A DNA stretch of 64,000 nucleotides from Oopsacas minuta (lineage: Eukaryota > Porifera > Hexactinellida > Lyssacinosida > Leucopsacidae): NCBI GenBank assembly GCA_024704765.1, contig JAKMXF010000014.1:1-64000 (forward strand). The letters are read 5' to 3'. Below the pieces are notes generated by a model. It did not search any database, was not told the origin of the DNA, and saw only the letters and a list, made by a program, of their open reading frames with translations. The position numbers and the translations under genes were made by a program. Positions 21,500 through 30,231 of the stretch are shown here, in pieces. The first letter of the stretch is position 1. Each line of letters starts with the position of its first letter.

Positions 21500-22470
21500 A
21501 GCATCAGAACGAGCTCATTGTTTTTACATAGTTGTCCTGCAAATTTCATCTATTCAATGTATATTCCAGAAAAGCTAACGAACATTGCTTGACTGGTTCC
21601 TCCATTTCTGTGCAGGGAACGCACTCCATTTTGTGCAGCTGGGTAATGTCATGAGATAGAATTTGGTGAGCAGAAGGCTCCAAAATTGAGGATCACTTAC
21701 TCACAGCAATTTGTAACTCAATCGCCTTCGAACATCACCACCGTCTTGCATTAGTAACACTGATATACTTATAACTTAACAATATACATTGAACTATCAT
21801 TATGACGTAATACTCCCATTATGAATAATTTCTATTTTTACATTAGCCTGAAAATGAAAAATATCTCTTCAGCTCTCAAATTCATAGCAATAAACATAGA
21901 TTATGTAGCCACAGGATATCGTCACGATGATAGACATGCATGTTCTATAGTAATGGTTGGTAGGAATGAGAAAACTTTGCTATCTGCAAAAATCAAACCT
22001 GATAAACGAATAGTAAGCTATCTTTCTCCATTAACTGGTGTCACCCTGAATCAATTGCCAAAGGAGATAAATTGATGTCTGTACTATCCAAAGTGAAATC
22101 ATTGCTTGGTCCTGATGTTGTTCTTATAAGTCACAAAGTAGCTGATCTACAGCCTCTTCAGCTTGATAAAAATCAACATTTTATTGATTGTGTGGATTTA
22201 TCACAGAATTTTAGCTATTACAGTCCTTATTACAATAATTATTCTATTTTCTCATTGTATCATCAAGCTAACACTCTTCTTGGACATGGTAAGTGTATTT
22301 ATATGTATACTTCTTCTGTGATAATGATACAATGGAACCTGCATAGTCCGACACTCGTTGAGACATGCAAATTGTGTCGTAACTATTGTTGTGAAGTTAG
22401 CAGCGAAATATTTCATGTCATACCTATTAACACCAAGCAATGTTGGCGAATTTCATAGAAATGATGTAAC

Positions 22471-22570
22471 CAGTGGCGGTCCCAGGGGAGGCAACGGGGC
22501 ATTTGCCCCGGGTTTTAAATATTAGCCCCGACCTTGCCCCGGCTATAAAAAAATCCTGGGACCGCCCCTG
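22471..22570. mobile_element. hAT-like MITE, 100 bp
   Basis: CAGTGGCGGTCCCAGG and its complement (CCTGGGACCGCCCCTG) form the ends of a 100-base palindromic element with internal GCCCCGG repeats. The flanking octamers GATGTAAC and ATTGTAAC match at 6 of 8 positions. It lies in the intron of the REXO-like gene. Confidence 0.75.
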
Positions 22571-22759
22571 ATTGTAACAAGTTGACCTCAGATTTAAGAG
22601 TTTACCGAATTACGGAATGTTGCCCTGGTGGACAATAAGGTATTCTTGATTTTGGTATCCACGTAGACAAGTGCCTTTGGGGATTAAGCCCCCACTTTTG
22701 AAAGGTTGTCTACGATCCTGAAACGAAAATCCGTACTTGTAAGCTGATAATACCTCCTC

Positions 22760-22950
22760 TATATCACCATTTCCCAACATGTTTCACCTGTGTACTGTTG
22801 ACCACTAGACCAATCTAACACAATCTGTTGACCCCGTCCCATACTGGTATAGAATGTAATAAATTTTTGATATCCTGTTATCACACTGCTTACGTGCATC
22901 TACCACCAAGAGGTCCACGGAACCAGGTTGGGAACCTCTCCTCTACTCAT
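22760..22950. mobile_element. Decayed hAT-like MITE
   Basis: TTTCCCAACATGTTTCACCT, then TAACACAATCTGTTGACCCC, and GGTTGGGAACCTCT at the far end follow the layout of the element at 17515-17635. It has no clear target duplication and is probably old. Confidence 0.5.
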
Positions 22951-23488
22951 GTTTACATATTGATTCGTCTATTAGGTACTCTTTCAATACCAGATACTTC
23001 AGAAGCATGCGCTATAGCAATGATGAAACTATTCAATAAGTTCTATGGCAACCCAATACTAACTCTACAGGCTTGTACAACTTTAGCAACAGTTAGACCA
23101 CCAAAGTCGTTTGCGAGGAAATTTAACTACACTTATGAAGGTGTATGTCTATCTTCTTTTAGAGAGGATTATTGTTCGTGTGGTGCTCCTATTATCAAGT
23201 AGTTATTAGAAATTATTATCATTCTTATTATTCAAATATTGAAAATAAATATTTTAGACCGATCGATAGAGTATTTAGGTTTGGATGACTTTACTTAAAC
23301 TGTATAGTTACCCTGTGGCTCTTATTAACCCAGTGCGTATCGTGAATCGACACATTAAAATAATTGTATAGTCTTAAGCCTTATTTACAACGGTTTAGGC
23401 TATTGAATAGAATTATATTGTATATTAATGTAATATTGACTCTCTATTCACTGTTATTCATTTTCACAAAAGGAATTATTCGTGACAA

Positions 23489-24742
23489 ATGGCAAGTGTA
23501 CTGTCTACAAATTTTATAACTCAGATTAAAGAGAGTAGAAAGAAGATTAGAGACTGTTTCAAGAAGTCACATGAAGCTCTACAACTCAGAGAAAGTATCC
23601 TCCTCTCTCGTATTGATCAAATAGAGAAAGATTATAATAACAAAACTCAAGAGGTCGTAGCTTTGAACAAAGAAATGGTGCAAGCTACAGAGACTCTCTC
23701 CGCTAACAAACTTGCTGAAACCCACAAGCAAATTCGTTCAATTATCGAAACCAAAATAACAGAACTAACAGCTGAGACAGACAGTGTTATTGAGTTTGAA
23801 TGGAACAATCAATTCGAGGCTGACATAGAACAGCTAGGGAGTATTAAGCTTAACAGTCAGACTAACATATCTCCCTCCCGCACATTTCCTCCCCAAGTGA
23901 AGCCAGTTGTACCTGACTACAAGGCTAAACAGCTGCCTATTGCTTACTGCTGTAATAATTCAGACAAGAAAGCCCCAGGAGAACTGAACTGTCCCAGAGG
24001 TATAGCAGTACATTACAAAACTGGAGACATATACATAGCGGATTATTGGAACGATCGTGTACAAGTATTTAGCAGTAACGGAGACTATCTCTTCATGTTC
24101 AGTGAGAAGATGAACAAACCTATAGGTATCTGTATATCTCGGAATAAAGTGTTTGTTACACAATTATTTGGTCATTGCATTAATAAGTACGAGCTAGAAG
24201 GGAAACTAATCAAGAGTGTTGGTAGTTATGGGAATGGAGAAGCTCAGTTCGGCGGTCCACACGGACTAGATGTCTCTGATAGAAATAGCAATGTGTATGT
24301 ATGTGATTGCTCTAATAACCGAGTTCAAATTTTAACTCTAGAACTCAAGTTCCATTCCATGCTAGGAATCGACTTGTTCAAGTATCCACGTGACGTTAAG
24401 GTTACAAGAGACAGAGTATTGGTACTAGATGATAGTGATCCGTGTATGTTTGTGTTCAATGCAGATCACGTTCTAACCAACAGACTGATAACTAGAGGTG
24501 GTGGCAAACAAACAAACGCGCCATGGTGTTTCGACATAGACATAGACTATAACATGATTATGAGTGACTACAGTAATCACTGTGTGTACGTATTCAATCA
24601 GGAGGGAGAACAGATCCACAAGTTTGGGAAGGAAGGTCAGGGTATCGGGGAGTTCTATTACCCATCAGGAATAGCACTAGACAACAGAGGGCACATTATA
24701 GTTGTGTGTCAGAAGAATACTAATTGTCTACAATTCTTTTGA
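23489..24742 (+). CDS. Coiled-coil/NHL propeller protein, paralogue C
   Basis: This is a 417-residue single-exon NHL-family protein. The start MASVLSTNFITQIKESRKKI and 5' flank match gene B. The coiled coil is slightly shortened around residues 52-60 (TQEVVALNKEMVQ). Six NHL blades follow and end CLQFF. Variable positions read ADYWNDR (blade 1), QFGGPHG (blade 3; codons GGC GGT at 24251-24256 where the other copies have TTC/TAC plus a second variable codon), CDCSNNR, TNAPWC (blade 5) and EFYYPSG (blade 6), all inside DNA nearly identical to the other copies. Together with D it forms a direct pair whose spacer is repeated, inverted, between F and G. Function unknown. Confidence 0.85.
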   Translation: MASVLSTNFITQIKESRKKIRDCFKKSHEALQLRESILLSRIDQIEKDYNNKTQEVVALNKEMVQATETLSANKLAETHKQIRSIIETKITELTAETDSVIEFEWNNQFEADIEQLGSIKLNSQTNISPSRTFPPQVKPVVPDYKAKQLPIAYCCNNSDKKAPGELNCPRGIAVHYKTGDIYIADYWNDRVQVFSSNGDYLFMFSEKMNKPIGICISRNKVFVTQLFGHCINKYELEGKLIKSVGSYGNGEAQFGGPHGLDVSDRNSNVYVCDCSNNRVQILTLELKFHSMLGIDLFKYPRDVKVTRDRVLVLDDSDPCMFVFNADHVLTNRLITRGGGKQTNAPWCFDIDIDYNMIMSDYSNHCVYVFNQEGEQIHKFGKEGQGIGEFYYPSGIALDNRGHIIVVCQKNTNCLQFF

Positions 24743-25035
24743 GTTTTGATCATCTTTCACACTAACAATGTTATTCATTTGCCTATAATCATAACCTTAT
24801 AATCTATAACAATATATCATTATTATTACTGTACTGACTATACTTTCGTATAAGCCTCAGTATGGACCTCAGTGAAGAGTATAGTAGGGGCTAATAATAT
24901 TGAATATCCTGAAATATTTCATAGATACAGCCAAGGCTAAAGTCAGTCGGGATCCATGGTTATATATACTTTCTGATGAAAATAATCATTTTCTAGTTTG
25001 AGCATATGTACCTCTATTGTGAAACAAGGATTATA

Positions 25036-25152
25036 CAGTATAACCTCGTCAATACGTACACCAAGGGACCGTCGAGATTTGTACTCCTTATCCGGAGTAC
25101 GTATTAACCGAAAATTCGTATTAAATGTGTTCGTATTAACGAGGTTTCACTG
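25036..25152. mobile_element. Pogo-like MITE with TA target duplication
   Basis: The element starts CAGTATAACCTCGTCAATAC and ends with the complementary CGTATTAACGAGGTTTCACTG motif (117 bases). It is flanked on both sides by TA. It has no coding capacity. The corresponding sequence is absent downstream of gene G. Confidence 0.8.
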
Positions 25153-25245
25153 TAGATAAATGTGGTTGAGAAATAACTTTTGAAGCTGCCGGTATACTGA
25201 ATTGTGTCTAGAGAAGCGTCTGCCATTTTAGTGGCAGACACTTTC

Positions 25246-26475
25246 TTAGGATAATTTTGAAATGTTCACCAAAAAGGTGTGAATTGATTAATCATATGAT
25301 AAATGTGCATATATACTAATAGAATGTATTGACCAATAGAATTGCAGTCTATGGTCAATACAAATACATTACAGAGCTAATTACATTACATAAACTCCAC
25401 CAGAACTAATTTTATGCATTTATGCTTAATTGTAAACCTACAATTTGATTCTGTTAAAATACAGGTGTCTAAAGGTGTGAAAATGTATACATTATAAATT
25501 TTCAAATGTCAGGTACACAACTAGATGCCACTACGAGTATACATGCCGAATTTGGTGTCTCAATCTCTAAAGGTGTGAACAGCAGAGCGAAAACATACAA
25601 ACATGAATACGTATAATTTAAATTCAAAATTTGTTTATTGACTAGCAGATTATATACTTACAGAATGTAAGAATTAGGGTAACATTAATATTATTATGAT
25701 TTCCTGGAATATTCTAAACTGACAGGTTGGTGGTTAACTTAACAGCTTAAAAGTGATTTTTTTCTGGGGGGTAAGCCCCCACACCCCCCAACTCTACCAG
25801 CCACTGGAGATCCGCCTGTGGATTTGGAACAGATACAATACCAGGTTTAACAGAAAAGCGGGACATAAGGTACTTATTTGTAAGACATCCTGGAGCGTAG
25901 CATACACATGTCAGTGTTGCAGCGGTCCGGGAATTTGATGGACCGGACAGGCCGGCCCAGACCGATAGCATAAACCTGATCAATTCGTGTTCAGCCACCC
26001 TAAAGGCTCAGCATTAAATGGTTGGCTATCTCATTAGTGTTTATACTTTTGCTATATCCAGTGACATACTATATACTAGATAGATAGTCATTAGCTTACG
26101 ATTACAGGCTTATGTGTATAGCATTTATACACTGCAGTTAGAGACTTCGCTTGTCGTAACCATCACGGGACAAGAATGTTATTTATAATATAGAGACTTC
26201 ATGTTAAGCCAAATTATTCGGTAGAAATTTACAGATTCAATAAGGCACTATAATTTCTTGAATGAAATTTCGTGGTTACAGGCGATGATTTGAGATTTTT
26301 ATCCTATTCTAGCAGTGTGTACATAATTATTTCATTAGACCACTCTAATTGAATTAATTGCTAGAGCGTAACTAGAAATCCCTGAGCGAGGAGGCAGGGA
26401 TGAATATTTGCCTCAATATATAGAGGTGATTACAATAAGGAGATAAGGGGAGCCCCGAAAAAGCGAGGAGGCAGG
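25246..26475. repeat. Inverted segmental duplication, copy 1 (between NHL C and D)
   Basis: This sequence reappears in reverse complement at about 57390-59251, between NHL genes F and G. Shared landmarks, in order, are TTCACCAAAAAGGTGTGA, the CTATTGGTCAAT segment, AATCTCTAAAGGTGTGAACA, the GGGGGGTAAGCCCCC hairpin, the GGTCCG/CGGACC region and GAGCGAGGAGGCAGGGATGA. This copy lacks the 569-base element inserted in copy 2 and about 70 bases near 25615. The GCGAGGAGGCAGG motif occurs twice within it, 80 bases apart, and a relic sits at 32868-32915. Confidence 0.85.
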
Positions 26476-26507
26476 TGTAAGCGCGATTGAGGGATCTCAT
26501 CCATAAA

Positions 26508-26551
26508 ACACTAGCGATATAGGGAAGGAGGAGAGGCGAACTCGCTAGTGT
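26508..26551. repeat. Inverted repeat ACACTAGCGA / TCGCTAGTGT
   Basis: Perfect 10-base arms with 24 bases between them; flanking GGATC sequences extend the symmetry imperfectly. It lies just beyond the end of the duplicated segment and is absent from copy 2. Confidence 0.5.
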
Positions 26552-26649
26552 TATAGGGATCCTTGGTTCAGTGTTCAGAATTTTACCTTGTATTGGTGTA
26601 AACATTCTCTTAAATGTTGCCCAATGTTCTCACCACGTAGCCCTCAGAT

Positions 26650-26831
26650 GTCTGTCTGTCTGTTTAGAAGCGATATATATACGTATATTGACACGACGAA
26701 TCCAAGGCAGAATTCTGAACTAGAGTAATAGTGAATACAATTCACCAATACTATAATTGAATAGTTATTATTCGTTAATTTGATAAAAATCCGTATTTGC
26801 AACTACATATCGCTTCTAAAGACACAGACCA
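26650..26831. mobile_element. MITE with TTTAGAAGCGATAT ends
   Basis: The left arm CTGTCTGTTTAGAAGCGATA and the right arm ATATCGCTTCTAAAGACACA are imperfect inverted repeats of about 24 bases bounding 182 AT-rich bases. The element is found only in the C-D block, not between F and G. Confidence 0.65.
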
Positions 26832-26857
26832 ACCTCTGGGAGGCAGGGAGACTTGCA

Positions 26858-26901
26858 TTCGGGTAGGGGCCCTATTGCGCTGGATAGGGCCCCTACCCGA
26901 A
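26858..26901. repeat. Perfect 18-bp inverted repeat
   Basis: TTCGGGTAGGGGCCCTAT (26858-26875) is exactly complementary to 26884-26901, with an 8-base loop. It lies upstream of truncated NHL gene D. Confidence 0.85.
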
Positions 26902-26966
26902 GGCAAATCATTAGATTCGCCTCTCCCACTTATAGAGGTTTCTACTGGATCTATTGTTTAGGGGGC

Positions 26967-27038
26967 GCTGCATTAGGTCGAATTACGATGTTGGCATTAG
27001 GTGGAATTCTGTGTGTTGGCATAAGGTCGAATTTAATA
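26967..27038. repeat. Imperfect 24-25 bp minisatellite at the D breakpoint
   Basis: Three units begin GCATTAGGTCGAATTACG, GCATTAGGTGGAATTCTG and GCATAAGGTCGAATTTAA. They replace the region that encodes the coiled coil in the other NHL genes and abut the recovered homology at about 27040. Confidence 0.7.
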
Positions 27039-27935
27039 TGTCAATCCGAGACTGACATATTTCTCACCCGCACTTTCCCTCCTCAAGTGAAGCCTGTTGC
27101 ACATAACTATAAGGCTAAACAGAGGCCTATAGCTTACTGTTGTAAGAAATCAGTGGACCAGAAAGCTCCAGGAGAACTGAACTGTCCCAAGGGTATAGCA
27201 GTTCTTAACCAAACTGGAGACATATACATAGCGGATTATTGCAACCATCGTGTACAAGTATTTAGCAGTAACGGAGACTATCTCTTCATGTTCAGTGAGA
27301 AGATGAACAAACCAATAGGTATCTGTATATCTCAGAATAAAGTGTTTGTTACGCAATTGTTTGGTAATTGTATTAACATGTACGAGCTAGAAGGGAAACT
27401 AATCAAGAGTGTTGGTAGTAGAGGGAATGGAGAAGCTCAGTTCTACCTTCCACACGGACTAGATGTCTCTGATAGAAATCGCAATGTGTACGTATGTGAT
27501 TTTCTGAATAATCGAGTTCAAATATTTAGTCAAGAACTCAAGTTCCATTCCATCCTAGGAAAAGACTTGTTTAATCATCCACGTGACGTTAAGGTTACAA
27601 GAGACAGAGTATTGGTACTAGATTATAGTGATCCGTGTATGTTTGTGTTCAATTCAGATCATATTCTAACCAACAGACTGATAACTAGAGGTGGTGGCAA
27701 ACAAACAAACTTTCCATACTGTTTCGACATAGACATAGACTATAACATGATTATGAGTGACTACAGTAATCACTGTGTGTACGTATTCAATCAGGAGGGA
27801 GAACAGATCCACAAGTTTGGGAAGGAAGGTCAGGGTATCGGGGAGTTCTGTCGTCCATGGGGAATAGCACTAAACTGCACAGGACACATTATAGTTGTGT
27901 GTCATAAGAAAACTAATTGTCTACAATTTTTTTGA
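26988..27935 (+). CDS. NHL propeller protein, paralogue D, coiled coil lost
   Basis: Homology to the NHL family begins about 27040 (ETDIFLTRTFPPQVKPVAHN) and continues through all six blades to CLQFF. The coiled-coil part is missing. The 5' flank CCCACTTATAGAGGTTTCTA matches that upstream of gene F, so D once had a complete 5' end, and the missing part is replaced by a minisatellite. The frame stays open upstream to 26853, through a hairpin, without resemblance to protein. The first sensible ATG is at 26988, giving MLALGGILCVGIRSNLIC, which is by chance hydrophobic. Blades are undamaged (ADYCNHR, QFYLPHG, CDFLNNR, TNFPYC, EFCRPWG). It could be an expressed propeller-only protein or a recent pseudogene. 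Confidence 0.65.
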   Translation: MLALGGILCVGIRSNLICQSETDIFLTRTFPPQVKPVAHNYKAKQRPIAYCCKKSVDQKAPGELNCPKGIAVLNQTGDIYIADYCNHRVQVFSSNGDYLFMFSEKMNKPIGICISQNKVFVTQLFGNCINMYELEGKLIKSVGSRGNGEAQFYLPHGLDVSDRNRNVYVCDFLNNRVQIFSQELKFHSILGKDLFNHPRDVKVTRDRVLVLDYSDPCMFVFNSDHILTNRLITRGGGKQTNFPYCFDIDIDYNMIMSDYSNHCVYVFNQEGEQIHKFGKEGQGIGEFCRPWGIALNCTGHIIVVCHKKTNCLQFF

Positions 27936-28235
27936 GTTTTGATCATCTTTTACACAAACATGTTATTCATTTGCTATAATCACGACCTTATAATCTATAC
28001 AATTATACATATTTTTCATTATTCTTACTTTACTGAAATAATAATGATATACGTGGATAAAATGATAGAATGATATGATAAGAATAGATCTAGGAATATT
28101 TATTTTAAGTATTGTTTATTAGAAGAGTGTGTAAGTGTTACAGCCTCATTCCTTTGTATTTTGAAAAGGGTGATATAGGGGTTAACTTAGATATTCCATA
28201 AGTTGTAATTTATTTTCATTTATTTCATGCTCTGT
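27936..28235. other. Intergenic 3' of NHL D
   Basis: The first 60 bases (GAGTTTTGATCATCTTT…TTATTCATTTG) match the 3' flank of gene C, so C and D share 3' UTR ancestry. No other feature was seen. Confidence 0.55.
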
Positions 28236-28371
28236 CAGGGGCGGATTGGGGAAATTAAACGGCCCTGGAAAAATATGTGGTCAATAAGTCATCAAACCAC
28301 AGGCCCATCAGAACATGGTTCCACCGGATCATCTGACAATTGCCCGGCGTCCGATGGCCCAATCCGCTCTG
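28236..28371. mobile_element. hAT-like MITE in the promoter of the DNAJ gene
   Basis: CAGGGGCGGATTGGGG and its complement (GGCCCAATCCGCTCTG) bound 136 bases ending about 50 bases before the DNAJ start codon. The target duplication is not recognisable, so it is probably old. Confidence 0.65.
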
Positions 28372-28422
28372 CTTTGCATTACTAACATAATCAAAGAATT
28401 TCTGTCGTTATAGCTATATAAT

Positions 28423-29544
28423 ATGGAGGGAAATAGAGACGAAGCTATTCGTTGTTTAGACCTAGCAATAAAAGCTAGAAAAGAAGGAGACCTCGGTAAG
28501 TGTACAAGATTAGCTAACAAATCTCTGAGATTATTTCCTACGAAAAGTGCAGAGAGATTTATCAAGGAAATATTAGAATCAGAACAGCCACAGACCGAGA
28601 ACACTTCACCTCCCGCTAGCACTACAAATAACCAGAATAACAATGTACAACAACCTGATGCAGATACCTTATCAGAGATTAACCGTATTCTATCATGTAA
28701 GAACCTTTACGACATTCTCAATATACCACACGATGCTACACAAGCTGATATAAAGAAACAGTATAGAAAATATGCTTTGAGATTCCACCCTGATAAATGT
28801 ACTGCTCCCAGGGCTACAGACGCGTTCAAGGCGATTGGTCGCTCATTCAGCATTCTTTCTGACTCTGATAAGCGACGGAAATATGACGTAATGGGAGACG
28901 AGACTGATAACGATATTCATCACCATGGTATGCATGAATCATTCTTCAGTGAAGAAATGGATCCATTTGACCTATTTGCTAACATGTTTATGCATGGTGA
29001 TCTTGGTGGTGGATTCTTAAGGAATGGCAGAGCATACCGTAATATTAGAATTAACCCCAGAAACGGCCAGAGAGTATTCACTTATTCTACGAATCAGAGA
29101 CATCAAAATCATGCTAACCAAAACCAACAGGAATTCCATATAGGCAATATTCTACCTATCTTACCATTACTATTCCTATTATTATGGTCGCTTTTTAGTA
29201 ACTTTATATTCACTGATAATACTCCATACTCTTTCCAGAGATCTAATCATCATTCAGTACAAAGACAGCTAGGAGGTTCTGACAGTTATTTATACTACGT
29301 ACATACAGATTTTGTGAAAGAGTATAATACTAATGAAAAGGTTAAACAGATAGAAAACTCTGTATTATCTGATCTACTATACTACTATGGACAGAGGTGT
29401 CAGCATGATATACAGGTTAAGAAACAGCAAGTATACTTTGCGAAATTACGCGGGGATTCTAATGGAATACGAGAAGCAGAGAATATGACTACACCTGGAT
29501 GTTCTAACCTCAAAGAATTGCAGGAAATACGATCTAGGGGTTGA
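28423..29544 (+). CDS. DNAJB12: DNAJB12/DNAJB14-type ER membrane J-protein
   Basis: This 373-residue single-exon protein has the full layout of DNAJB12/14. An N-terminal helical motif (RDEAIRCLDLAIKARKEGDL … LANKSLRLFPT) is followed by a low-complexity N/Q/P linker. The J domain spans about 93-156 with HPD at 122-124, then comes a G/F-containing region, one transmembrane helix at about 241-263 and a C-terminal DUF1977 domain (YYVHTDFVKEYN…). Such proteins sit in the ER membrane with the J domain in the cytosol, recruiting Hsc70 for membrane-protein quality control. B12 and B14 cannot be told apart here. The gene is intronless, and a hAT-like MITE lies immediately upstream. Confidence 0.9.
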   Translation: MEGNRDEAIRCLDLAIKARKEGDLGKCTRLANKSLRLFPTKSAERFIKEILESEQPQTENTSPPASTTNNQNNNVQQPDADTLSEINRILSCKNLYDILNIPHDATQADIKKQYRKYALRFHPDKCTAPRATDAFKAIGRSFSILSDSDKRRKYDVMGDETDNDIHHHGMHESFFSEEMDPFDLFANMFMHGDLGGGFLRNGRAYRNIRINPRNGQRVFTYSTNQRHQNHANQNQQEFHIGNILPILPLLFLLLWSLFSNFIFTDNTPYSFQRSNHHSVQRQLGGSDSYLYYVHTDFVKEYNTNEKVKQIENSVLSDLLYYYGQRCQHDIQVKKQQVYFAKLRGDSNGIREAENMTTPGCSNLKELQEIRSRG

Positions 29545-30231
29545 ATAGTGAATGAAGATTTGCTATTTTGGAATATTTAGGAAAGGTATGCCTGTGTATT
29601 ATAATATTAACATATTCAACTCTTTGACTATATTATTGAGATTATTTATGGTATAATGTTTTGTACTGATTTAAATTACTTGCTCAATAATGTTTGTTTT
29701 CATTTTAGTACTGACTCTAACACAAGGGAATCATCACAATCCTCGTACTCAGTGTCCTGGCCGTCCTTATACCTTGATATGGCGTTTTCCAATCTCTTAA
29801 TATAATGCATTTTTGGCGTTGACATTTTACATGGATACAGTGATAAATTTGAAAATCCAGGAACTTTTTATAAGATCACCGGATATAAGTATATCCTCTT
29901 GGAAACGGTTCTCATAAATTCCTATATAATTTATACCTGTTATAAGAACCTGTATTGCGACTGCCAAGTGTGTTCTTACAACCAGCATTCACTGTACAAT
30001 ATAGATCCCTTGGTGTATTTATTAACGAGAGTCTACAGTTGGTTTCTAAATTGACATTTTAAGCATTTGGCTGAATATGTCATTCGTCTCTAGCCAAGGA
30101 AACTTATCTCTATCATAAAAATTTCGACAATAAAGATGACAATCATATTCTATTTTAATATATCTCACTCTTTAGAGTATACATAATTACATATTACGTA
30201 TACTCATTCTAAAATATTCACTACCCTAGCG
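29545..30231. other. Intergenic between the DNAJ gene and ABHD16A
   Basis: It contains the possible MITE at 29838-29994. Nothing else is supported. Confidence 0.5.
29838..29994. mobile_element. Possible pogo-like MITE
   Basis: CAGTGATAAATTT at the left and …CAGCATTCACTG at the right are each flanked by TA. Interior halves share TTATAAGA/TCTTATAA and GGTTCT inverted segments. The terminal repeat is short, so the call is tentative. Confidence 0.45.

Larger units (their letters stand above)
21821..23202 (+). pseudogene. Degenerate REXO-like DEDDh exonuclease with a frame break
   Basis: The protein aligns with the exonuclease domain of REXO1/GOR-type RNA exonucleases. Its blocks are LKFIAINIDYV (family ALDCEM), KIKPDKRIVSYLSPLTGVT (family VKPDxxVVDYNTRFSGVT), DVVLISHKVADLQPL (family DTILIGHSLxxDLxAL) and SIPDTSEACAIAMMKL (family GHSSSEDAxACM). 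The frame from 21821 stops at 22073-22075 but continues in another frame from about 22060, so one base is gained or lost. A GT-AG intron (22289-22975) joins HG to TLSIPD. Key acidic residues are changed: the DxE pair reads N-I-D, and the last His and Asp are Pro and Ala. It is therefore a pseudogene or a non-catalytic relative. Earlier exons were not found. The intron holds two hAT-like MITEs. Confidence 0.6.

Noticed and set aside
25792-25998. Open frame (MAEHELIRF…) conserved in both arms of the segmental duplication (minus strand here; plus strand at 57862-58071)
   Set aside because: The two copies differ at only a few residues, but the differences are mostly nonsynonymous and the frames end differently. 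Conservation is explained by recent duplication; no family is recognisable.
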